Shown here in pieces: positions 54,866 through 64,000 of a stretch of 64,000 nucleotides of DNA (positions within the stretch are counted from its first letter, which is position 1; the number at the start of each line of letters is the position of its first letter). The notes under the pieces are model-generated. The model saw only the letters and a program-made list of their open reading frames with translations, was not told the DNA's origin and did not search any database. The stretch lies in assembly GCF_028372415.1 (NCBI RefSeq), contig NC_092878.1, positions 70,015,830 through 70,079,829 on the forward strand, written 5' to 3'. This stretch comes from Notamacropus eugenii (taxonomy: Eukaryota > Chordata > Mammalia > Diprotodontia > Macropodidae). A program made the position numbers and the translations under genes.

Positions 54866-55801
54866 ATTAAAGGAACTTACACTATACACCAAGAGTTATT
54901 ATACTGAAAATAATGATCAATATAGTATCCCAATGAGTCTTATTTTATCCTCAGCTCTAGTTGCTATTTTTCAACATCATCACCAACGTCTTCACACTAA
55001 GTAACAGGTTTTAACTTCATACCAAATGAGTCTTCCAGCCTGAATTACCCATCCCAACAGCATTCTTCATATTTCTTGAAAACCTTTTAGTTACATGATA
55101 TGAATTGTTTTATAAAAAAACAGTTAAATTGACTGGAAAGGAAACTAATTTTCTTTCTGAATTCTTGGAAGAGATTAATATGCATGAATTCCTTGTGTTC
55201 CCCCCTTCTTTCACTCACATACCCCTTTGAAAATGTCTCCCCACTGAATGGGGATATAATTGTGTGTAAATGAATACTTGATTTGGAACAAAACTCCACT
55301 TGCTGTATGTCAAGCTCAAGTCTCAAAGCTGGGGTTTATAAAAGAGGGCTCCCCTGCCAGGCCAGGAGCCATACTATCCAGATGAACAAACAGAGCTGTC
55401 TAGGGGGAACTGGTTGTTGGGAACTGAAAGCAGACTGCATAACACAGATGGTTAGATTACTGTCCAAGAGGAGGGACAATTGTCCATTGATACTGCCCCA
55501 GTAGTCTACAGAGTCTGATTTTGTTTGTTTAAACTGCACCCAGAGACTTAGACGATGAGTGTATATTTATACATTTTAAATAATTAGACCAAACAGTGTT
55601 CCCAAAGTGAGTCTAGAAATACTGTACCATACCCCAGCTCATCCCAAGTTTCTGATTTCTATACATTTTCTCTTTCTAAAGCTAGGCAACACTGGGAATT
55701 TGGGGAAAAGCCAAGCTGAATACATACCAATTAAAATGGTTTGTATCCTCAGAGTGATGAAGAAAGTTTCCAAGGGATGAAAGTGAGAAACACCCTTTTA
55801 C
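54866..55801. other. No recognised feature
   Basis: Nothing identified. Confidence 0.3.
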
Positions 55802-55985
55802 TCTTAGAATCCCAGAATAATAGAGCTGAAAGGCATCTTAAAATACAATCTAAATTCCCAAAAATTATAGACAGGGAAACTGAGGCCTAGATGCATGCTC
55901 AAGGTAGAGAGAGGGGAAATCTACTTCATGGCAAAGGTGGCACCTGAACTTCCCTGACTCTGCATTCAAACAACTGGCAATTTCA
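55802..55985 (-). mobile_element. MIR/CORE-type SINE
   Basis: 'gaatcccagaataatagagc', 'cagggaaactgaggcctaga' and 'gcacctgaacttccctgact' in order. Confidence 0.6.
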
Positions 55986-56034
55986 AGTCAATCATCCTTT
56001 CCTAGAAGTCCTAATATAGAGCATCAACACTGTT

Positions 56035-56255
56035 TCTTTTCTAATAATCACTAATATTTATAAAGTACTTAAATATTTCTAAGTGCTTTACATGTATTTT
56101 TATTGTATATATAGCCCTATTTTACAAATTAATTAATAAAAAGCTGATAGAAAATAAGTGACTTGGCCAGAATCACAAAGCCATTGTCAGAGACAAGATT
56201 CACGTTTCTCTGGTTCCAGAGACAGTGCTCCATTCACTGAACTACGCTGTATCTT
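56035..56255 (-). mobile_element. MIR SINE
   Basis: 'aatatttataaagtacttaa', 'ctaagtgctttacatgtatt', 'agtgacttggccagaatcac' and 'gtgctccattcactgaacta' in MIR order. Confidence 0.65.
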
Positions 56256-56815
56256 GAAGGCATGCTTCCAAAGTGACTTTTTTGAAGAAGGGTATCTGTG
56301 AAGGGAATATTTTCTTTCTTTCTTTTTTATTTTCCATGCAGGATAATTGCTATAGGATGTAGCTTCACCAACTTTCTTTTTAAAAGGAGGGAAACAGACT
56401 TTATGTGGAATTCTTTCTGCTATCCCTTATACAAGTCATTAAGGGGAAAGAAAGTCAATCAGGCAAACACTACTTCATTGTACCTTTCTAGGATGTCCAA
56501 ATAGCCTGTCAATTATGATGGTTATAGAATCTTTTCAATGTGTAACAATTATTGAAAAAAAACAACAACAAGATTCCTTAGCTTGATTTTCCATCTGTCT
56601 TTTAACGTTTCCCCTCTAAAGCAATAGGACAGCCAGTACTGTGCATGATACAATGTTTATAACATTTTGAGTTTACCGTCAATCAAGTTAGGAAGAAAAA
56701 GTAAATCCAAACCACAGGAGGTAGAGAGATGTGTCCTAAGGTATTTCTTACCATCACAGGAGTTTGTATCCTCAAGAGATGCTATGGGTAAGTATAAAGC
56801 TAAGGACAATTTGTT
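56256..56815. other. No recognised feature
   Basis: Nothing identified. Confidence 0.3.
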
Positions 56816-56819
56816 AAAT

Positions 56820-58370
56820 ATGCCTCAAAAAAGGTTTTGATTTTATTTTTAACATCCATTTTTAAAATTTGAGTCCCATTTCTGACCCTTCCTTCATCCC
56901 CTCCCTGACTCATTGAGAAGACAAGAAATATAATGCTCATTATGCACTTGAAGACATGTAAAAATATTTCCATATTAGTCATTTTGCAAAAAAGAAAAAA
57001 AGAAAAAATATGCTTCAATTTGTACTCAGTTTTCATTACTTCTCTCTCTCTCTCGCTGGAGATGAATAGTATTTTTCATCATGTATCCTTTGAAGTTGTT
57101 ATGGATTCTTATATGGATGAGAATATCTAAGTCTTTCACAGATACCCATTCTTGTAATATTGATGTTATTGTGCACAATGTTCTCCTGATAACTTTCCCC
57201 AGATTTTTCTGAACCCTTCTCCTCATCATTTTTTATAGCACAATAGTATTCCAAGACAATTACATACCACAATTTGTTGAGCCCCAATTGATGGGCATCT
57301 TCTAAATTTTCAATTCTTTCCAAAAGAGGTACCATAAACAGTTTTGTACATATAGGTTTGTTTCCTTTTTCTTTCATCATTTTTGGTATGCAAGCCTAGT
57401 ATTGGTATTGTTCCAAAAGATGTGCATAATTTATAACTCTTTAGGCATAGTTACAAATTATTCTCCCAAAGGGTTGGGCCAGTTAACAACTCTATCAATA
57501 ATTCATTGGTGTACCTATTTTTCCATATCCCCTCCAGGATTTGTTATTTTGTTTTTCTGTCATGTTAATCAATCCGATAGGAGTGAGGGGGTACATCAAA
57601 GTTGTTTTTATTTTCATTTTTCCAATTATTAGCGATTAGAGCATTTTTATGTGACTATTCAGAGCTTTGATTTTTTCTGAAAACTGTTCATATCTTTTGA
57701 TCATTTATCAATTGGAGAATGTTTGTCATTTGAATATATTTGGTTCAATTCCCTATATATTTCAGAAATGAGGTTTTTGTCAGAGAAACTTATTATAATT
57801 CCTCCCACCCACCCCCACCCTGTGGCTGTACTTGCCTTCTAATTTTGGCTGTACTAGTTTTATTTGTGCAAACATTTTTTTTTTTACTTTATATAATCAA
57901 AATTATTCATGTTACTTCCCATGTTCCCCCCCCCCCTCTCTCTCTGTAATAAACTCTGCTCCCCTAATTTACTTGTGATATCACCCTTTATTTCTAAACC
58001 CTGTACCTTTTTTGACCTCATATTGGAGTTTGGTGTGAGATGTTTGTCTTTGTATAGTGTCTACCAAATTGTTTTCCAGTTTTCCTGGCAATATTTGTCT
58101 AATAATAAATTTTTACCCTCAAAGCTTAGATCTTCGGATTTATCAAATACTAGATTACTATGGTCATTCATCTCTATGTAGTGGATCTACTCTATTCCAC
58201 TGATCTATCTTTCTATTTCATACACAGTATCATATTGTTTTGATGATCAATGTTTTGTAATATTGTTTGAAATCTGATATTGATAGGCTGCCTCCCTTCA
58301 CATGTTTTTCTATTGATTTCTTAGATATTCTTGACATATTGTTCTTTCTGATGATTTTTTAAAATTTTTT
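56820..58370 (-). mobile_element. L1 LINE, 3' third of ORF2 plus 3' UTR (longest L1 fragment)
   Basis: About 1.55 kb of minus-strand L1. The 3' UTR lies at 56820-57050. The ORF2 C-terminus is partly readable at 57380-57099 ('NKLWYVIVLEYYCAIKNDEE'), equivalent to the EYYxAIKNDE motif of mammalian L1. Further ORF2 sequence runs to 58370 ('caaatactagattactatgg', 'gtggatctactctattccac'). Frameshifts and stops are frequent, and the reverse-transcriptase catalytic motifs lie upstream of the preserved part. The element is 5' truncated. Confidence 0.85.
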
Positions 58371-58734
58371 ATCTCTAACATAAATATTTATTGAATGAAT
58401 AATTTGTCTGTTTATCTATCATCTATCAATCCATCTATTTGTAGACAGATAACCTACATGCCTACTTATCCATCTTGCTGTGTTTTTTCTTTTTGGTCCT
58501 ATAACTAAAAAAATCAATTATATGATATGAAGACACATGTCAGAAATTAGACCACCTATTTTTCTCTGAACTTGCATGCCAATACCATTGTAAGATATTT
58601 CACAAAATAATATATTTATGCAAATACATCTGTAGAAAATAGTTCATGCAAATTCATTTTGGCTTTCTCATGAATGTTTGTTGTCTGGCTGATTGACTGA
58701 CTGACTGAATGTGTCTTCATTAATGTTATAGCAA
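58371..58734. other. No recognised feature
   Basis: A weak ATCT-rich patch at about 58413-58440; otherwise nothing identified. Confidence 0.3.
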
Positions 58735-58980
58735 TTCATTAGAAAGAGAAAATATTTGAAGAACTAACACTAAGAAAAGGGATTAGTTTAGCTCTGTTTT
58801 ACCTCAGAAAGCAAAATGAGAAGCTATGAGCATATGAGGCAGAGTCAAAATAATGCTTGATATAAGGTGGAAAAAATTCCTAATAAAGAGTGCTATCTAA
58901 AAATGGAATGAGTTGCTATTTGAGTGGACTCCCTCTTATTAGAGATTTCAAGCAAGTATTGGAGGAACATTTGTCCACAA
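58735..58980 (+). mobile_element. L3/CR1-type LINE 3' part
   Basis: 'ggtggaaaaaattcctaata', 'aaaaatggaatgagttgcta' and 'gagatttcaagcaagtattg' run in L3 order (compare 23440-23540). Confidence 0.5.
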
Positions 58981-59514
58981 TATTCTAGAGAGGGATTTTA
59001 TTTTTTCAATTATGATTTCAAGTCATCAACTGATGACTTTAAAGACCCTTTTAATACTGAGAGTCCATGATTTTGGAAAGCATCTACGTACATACAACGC
59101 GATTCACATTCTATTCTTGCCTCAAAAACAGGGATTATTCATTCATATGAACTTAAGAATCTTTCATAGTATTAAACATAATCTTCATTATTCCAGAATG
59201 GCACTATGTCCTTTGGGAGACAGGATGAAGTAAGGAGAGCATCATTCCTAGAAACATTCTTGAAACCATGTTGTAGAGATTCTATGTTATCCTAGACAAA
59301 GATACCAAAATTAATATATTTCTGGAAAACCGTAACCCTCCACTTTCATTATCTTCCCATAAAGAGTTTATGAAAAGTTTAGCATAATTGTCACTTTTAT
59401 GAATTCAAATCTGTTTCTATCCAATTCTACCCAATTCAAATAATATCATAAATATTCTAGGTAAAAAGCAAGAAGCTGAAAACTTCTGTTAGAGACTGGG
59501 TTTTTTTTTTTAAA
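58981..59514. other. No recognised feature
   Basis: Nothing identified. Confidence 0.3.
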
Positions 59515-60095
59515 GCTGGAAGTAACCTTAGAAATCATCCAGTGCATCTTTTTAACAGAAATGAAAATGACAGAGAACAAAAATATCCTGTCAAATGGCA
59601 TATGTGAGTTGGTGAGTGAGGTGGGATTAGAAATACTTTTCCTAATCCAACTAGTACAGAAAACCACTCTGAAACGCAGGGTTATTCACTTCCAGTGTCA
59701 GTACATGTGCAGACATGCACACACACACACGTACATGTATACACTCATGTATACACATGTGTGTATATGTATGGATATGTGCATGTGTTTATACATGTAT
59801 GCATTGTGTAGATGTGTATATATATATATATATATAATATATTTTTACATACGCACATATACATTTATTGGGTTGGGGGTAAGAGGGGAATTTGGACCTA
59901 TGATATCATCAATGTAGGGACTCCCTCAACAAGAAACTTTTGATATGGATGCAGATCAGCATCTTATATTTAACAAAATCTCAGAGAAGATTAAATAACC
60001 TGTCCATCATCATAAAACTAGAGACCAGATATTAACCCAGATCTTCCTGATTCCAAGGCCAGTATTCTATTGACTAGGCCTTGCTGGCTCTCATC
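59515..60095 (-). mobile_element. MIR/CORE-type SINE pieces around a microsatellite
   Basis: 59515-59610 ('agctggaagtaaccttagaa') and 59985-60095 ('ataacctgtccatcatcata', 'cccagatcttcctgattcca') look like the two ends of one old SINE. The middle holds the CA/TG/TA repeat at 59717-59870. Whether they are one element is uncertain. Confidence 0.4.
59717..59870 (+). repeat. Mixed (CA)n/(TG)n/(TA)n microsatellite
   Basis: CA-rich at 59717-59760, TG-rich at 59757-59815 and TA-rich at 59816-59850, giving alternating purine-pyrimidine sequence throughout. Confidence 0.85.
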
Positions 60096-61854
60096 AACAG
60101 ATATAGCAGATTAAAATAGCTAGAGTATGAAAGTATTTTTAAGAATGATCTATCCAAAATACATTAAAAATACCTTAAGTCAGGAATAGAATCTTATAGT
60201 TTCTCCAAATCCAACCAAATTCTATGAATACCACCACCCTGAAAGTGTTGTGAAATCAAATGGTGCTCACATAAATACTTGTTGAATTGAATGTGAAGTG
60301 AGACATACCCTTAGAAAACCAATGTGCTTTGTGCCTCTTTGAATAACAATTTTTTATAGACCTACAGTTACCTTCATGGTTTTTTTGGGGGGGAGAATGG
60401 CATGAACTATTAGAAAACAAATACCTAAATATTTCTGTTTCATCCTGTATTTATCCAATATATATAAAAATAATCTGCATGCACTAGAACACACTAAAAT
60501 GAAAATTTTAAATTAAAAATATTGCTAGAATTTAATTTAAAATTAATTTAATTTAAGATAAAAGCGAATATCATTCTGTGTAAATATATCTTTGACCTTA
60601 TTGGAGTTCAGGGGAATTTCTTTGTTCTGAAATGTTCCAAAATAATTTTACTGTGTTCTTTCTAATCACCTAAACCACCATTCCTTTCAATTGAATGAAC
60701 TTAAATAATGAAAGGCGAAGATATCTCTCACTGTAAATTAGCTTTATATGCTATTTTTGCTATTATGTTATCACTATACATTATTATTATATTATTATAT
60801 GCTATTATATTATATGTAATTGCTATTATTAGTAATCTATACAAAAACAAAGCAAACAAAGGAACATCTGTTAGAGAGAAAATATTTGCAGCTCTAAATC
60901 TAGACTCCTTTATAAAGGAAAAAAATTCATAGGAGAATTATATATATTTAATTAAATATGTACATTTATATATATATATATACACATATGTATGTGTGCA
61001 TGTGCAAAGTAACATAATGAAACAAAATTTATAAAATAAAAGTGATTAAAATTGCCCAATATAGAGGCAATGAGAGAGAGGACTTGCAAAGTCAAAAATA
61101 TGTAAGAACCTTAATAAGAACTTATTATCAGACTTGTCCAGAAGTGCTGTTGAGCTATTTATCAAGAAAGTGTGAAGTGAGAAGAGGGAAAACTGGTGAA
61201 AAACTCCATAAGAAGGAATAAATTGACTAAAATTCAATGACAGAGAACCAGCAGTCATTGCAATCTGTTCCCCTCTGGCATTTTATGCAACTTTGTCTCT
61301 TACTGCTTAGTTATACATTCTTTGGCTGACAGAATTTATATTTATTTGTTAGTTCAAGCCTGAGAAAACACACATATAAAAGGAAGCAGTAAGGTCCCAC
61401 ATAAAGGGAATTTGTGCATTGTAATTATCGTTTTTTTTTTTTATACTGATGCATTATTATGAGATGAGTCCATTTATTTTCTTAGGTCATTAAGCAGATA
61501 TGGGTAGAGCCAACATCAGTACTGAAACTCAGAACTTTATAATATCTCACATATGTCTTTGTGTATACAATAATAAAATGTCTCTCTCTCTCACTGAAAG
61601 TTAGATCTCTTTCATAAAACCAGGTGGTTGTTTGTCATTAATCCAGTCACTGTTAGCTTCAAGCAAATTAGACACTATTTTCAGTCTTTAATGCAATACT
61701 TGTAACAGGGCACTGGTAAAGGTAAAAGTTTAAGCATCAATGTAAGGATGTACAGCATACAGTGAAAATTTCTAAATAGGAAACTGGTAATTTTTAAAGG
61801 AAATTGCTCAAAATAAAATTTAAATGTTTGAATGAAAGCTTCAATAACAATTTT
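60096..61854. other. Unassigned, very AT-rich
   Basis: Contains TTA-rich repeats (60778-60830), a (TA)n patch (60968-60983) and a T-run (61430-61443). No gene or repeat family is recognised. Confidence 0.35.
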
Positions 61855-62255
61855 TTGTTATTTTTTATGTTTATTTGTTTTCAGTATTCATTTCCACAAA
61901 ATTTTGAGTTCCAAATTTTCTCCCCATCTCTCCCCTGCCCTCACCCCAAAACATCAAGCATTCTGATTGTCCCTTCCACAAATGTGCCTTCCCTTCTAAC
62001 ACCCCTCCTCTCCCTTATCCCCATCTTTTCTCTTGTCCTGTAGGGCAAGATAAATTTCTATACTCCATTACCTGTATTTCTTATTACCCAGTTGTATGCA
62101 AAAACAATTCTCAACATTTGTTCCTAAAACTTTGAGTTCCAACTTTTCTTCCTTTCACTCTCCCCATCCATCCCCACTGAGAAGGGAAGCAATTCAATTT
62201 GGCTATATATGTGTAGTTTTGCAAATGACTTCCATAATAGTCATGTTGTATAAGA

Positions 62256-62828
62256 CTAACTAACTATATTGCCCTCCATCCTATTCTTTCCCCTCTTTCT
62301 TCTGTTCATCAAGAATGCTTGGTATTCCTCTGTTTCATTGAAGTATTTTTCCCCTGAAGTATTATATTCAGTTTTTCTGAGTAGGTTATTCTTGGTTTTA
62401 AGCCCAGGTTCCTTTGACTTCTGTAATATTATATTCCAACTACTTTGATTTCTTAATGTAGAAGCTGCTAGATCTTGTGTTATTCTAATTGTCTTTCCAT
62501 AATAATTGAATTGATTCTTTATAGCTGCTTGCAGTATTTTTTCCTTGACCTGGGAACTCTGAAATTTGGCTACAATATTCCTAGGAGTTTCTCTTTTTGC
62601 ATCTCTTTCAAGAGATGATTGGTGGATTCTTTCAATATTTATTTTGCCCTCTGTTTCTAGAATATCAGGGCAGTTTTCCTGGATAATTTCATGAAAGATG
62701 ATGTCTAGGCTTTCTTTTTGATCATGGCTTTCAAGTAGTCCTATCATTTTTAAATTATCTCTCCTGGACCTATTTTCCAGGTCAGTTGTTTTTTCCAATG
62801 AAAAACATTTCCATTTCCATTTTTTCAT
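62256..62828 (-). pseudogene. HAL1/L1 ORF1, longest open piece (RRM and C-terminal domains)
   Basis: 190 codons are open from an internal ATG at 62828. The product reads as the RRM-like and C-terminal domains of L1 ORF1p: 'NRSRRDNLKMIGLLES' (RRM start, residues 20-35), 'INIERIHQSS' (63-72), 'PRNIVAKFQSSQVKEKILQA' (about 82-101, the RNA-binding strand region) and 'LAASTLRNQSSWNIIL' (120-135). The N-terminal coiled coil lies upstream in another frame: the usual linker between coiled coil and RRM is altered, with a frameshift near 62830-62870, so a full ORF1p cannot be made. The last residues run past the normal end because the 3' region is deleted. Confidence 0.8.
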
Positions 62829-62869
62829 TCTCTTGGTTTTGTTTTGTAATTTCTTGGTTTCTCATAAAA

Positions 62870-63250
62870 TCATTAGTTTCCATCTGTTCCATTCTAATTT
62901 TTAGAGAACTGTTTTCTTCACTGAACTTTTTAGCTTCATTCTACATTTGGCTAATTCTACTTTTTAAAGTATTCTTCTCCTCATTGGCTTTTTTGATTTT
63001 TTTTTTTCCATTTGGGTTAGTCTATTTTTAAAGGTGTTATTTTCTTCAGCATTTTTTGGGGTCTCCTTTAGCAAGTTGTTGACTCACTTTTTTCTTGCAT
63101 CGTTGTCATTTCTCTTCCCACTTTTCCTCCATCTTTCTTACTTGATTTTCAAAATCCTTTTTGAGTACTTCCATGGCCTGGGACCATTGTATGTTTATTT
63201 TGAAGGTTTTCAATGCAGAAGCCTTGACTTTTATGTCTTACCCAGATGGC
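62870..63250 (-). pseudogene. HAL1/L1 ORF1 N-terminal and coiled-coil region, copy 4
   Basis: DNA-level match to the coiled-coil and N-terminal ORF1 sequence of copy 1 (3530-3960), including the 63-base module with 'ttctcctcattggctttttt'. Interrupted by stops and an expanded T-run at about 62998-63007. Confidence 0.6.
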
Positions 63251-64000
63251 AAATATTGTTCTTCCTCATCTGAAAGGATTGGAGAGAATACCTATTCACC
63301 AAGTAAGCAGCCTTCTATCGTCTTATTTTTTTTCCCTTTTTAGGGCATTTTCCTAACCAATTACTTGACTTTTGGGTCCTTTGTCAAGAGTAGGGTATAC
63401 TCTGGGGACCTGTAAGTTCTCAGTTCCTCCAAGGGGACACAATCAAGGGAGAGGAGTTTTCTCCTTGGCCTGACTCATGGCTGAGATTCAGATAAGTTGC
63501 TCAATTCCTCTAGGGGCTTTAGGCAGGGACAGGGCCACTACTCAGGGCTGAGATTCTGATCAGCTTCTTGGTTTCTCCAGGGGCTTTAGGGGGAGAACAG
63601 GCCATCACTCAGGGCTGAGGTTCAGATCAGGTGATCAATTCCCCCACTGTTTTAAACTGAGTGCTCCAACAGTGGTGGCAGGCTGTTGTCCTTAGTGGCC
63701 ACCACTGCTGCCCGCTGCTGCTGCTGCCACAGAGGGCCTGAGCTATGGGGGTCCCCGCTCCCTTGTCAAGAAGGGGAAAAAGCCTTCTTACTGACCTTTG
63801 AAGTGTCTTTGTCACGTGTGGGTTGAGGCATCTATGAACCAACTGATGCTGGAGAATCTTCCCCCAAGGCCTTCTCTGGCCCTACTCCTCCCTGCATTGC
63901 ACAGCCCAGTCTGGACTGACTCCACTCCACATCTGGTGCAACAAACCTTTCCCATTGGCCTTCCAGGTTACCTTGGGTTGGAAATCTCCTCCACTCCTTC

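Larger units (their letters stand above)
61855..64000 (-). mobile_element. HAL1-like element, copy 4, 5' end beyond the window
   Basis: Minus-strand element with both 3' terminal modules (61880-61950 and 62110-62180), a shortened 3' region, and ORF1 from about 62290 to beyond 63250. The 5' UTR runs to the end of the window, matching copy 1 up to 'ggttggaaatctcctccact'; by comparison about 120 bases of 5' end lie outside. The microsatellite-bearing 3' segment of copies 1-3 (equivalent to 2340-2890) is missing: 'cctattctttcccctctttc' joins directly to ORF1 sequence. No ORF2. Confidence 0.8.

Noticed and set aside
57909-58181. 90-codon plus-strand frame
   Set aside because: Antisense to L1 ORF2 sequence; a shadow frame.
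1-64000. LPCAT2 exons on the minus strand
   Set aside because: I looked for its EF-hand and acyltransferase exon patterns and recognised none. Short diverged exons could still be missed.

Overview
This window looks like mammalian, very probably marsupial, nuclear DNA. There is no operon-like gene packing. The sequence is AT-rich and dominated by retroelement families typical of marsupial genomes: L1-type LINEs whose 5' end carries 'GGAGCCAAGATGG', ORF1-only L1 derivatives (half-L1, HAL1-like), RTE-clade LINE sequence with its tRNA-headed SINEs ('GGCAGCTAGGTGG', 'CAGTGGATAGAGCACC'), and old MIR/CORE-SINE, L2 and L3/CR1 fragments. Family names are recognised from memory of consensus patterns; no search was run.

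The only convincing cellular gene is an intronless 234-codon reading frame on the minus strand at 52605-53309, a calpain small-subunit protein best matched to the retrogene CAPNS2. Its five-EF-hand layout and C-terminal half are well preserved, but acidic calcium ligands in EF1, EF3 and EF4 are replaced. In human, CAPNS2 lies inside an intron of LPCAT2. No LPCAT2 exon was recognised here, so the window may be intronic or the locus may differ.

Layout. 1-7 kb: an L1 3' end split by a HAL1 copy, a CT/TA microsatellite with palindromic AT repeats, then a second HAL1 copy. 7-30 kb: scattered L1, L2, L3, MIR and RTE-SINE fragments, several long microsatellites, an unrecognised 100-codon frame at 11562-11864 inside L1-like sequence, and a probable solo LTR at 22324-22925. 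30-36.7 kb: a nested stack in which an older ORF1-bearing element was split by a HAL1 copy, itself interrupted by a solo LTR and by an oppositely oriented HAL1 3' fragment. 36.8-52 kb: two more probable solo LTRs, L1, L2 and RTE pieces, and long stretches of sequence I cannot assign. 52.6-53.4 kb: CAPNS2 in a local GC-rich patch. 54-60 kb: an RTE fragment, a foldback hAT-like MITE, a 1.5 kb L1 ORF2/3' fragment and an L3 fragment. 61.9-64 kb: a fourth HAL1 copy running off the end.

The most interesting material is the HAL1 group: the repeated ORF1-without-ORF2 structure, a doubled 3' terminal module, a built-in microsatellite that varies among copies, a 21-residue coiled-coil repeat, and a YY1-like site at the 5' ends. 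Next come the EF-hand erosion in CAPNS2 and the unexplained 100-codon frame. Boundaries of repeats are approximate, usually to within about 10-40 bases.
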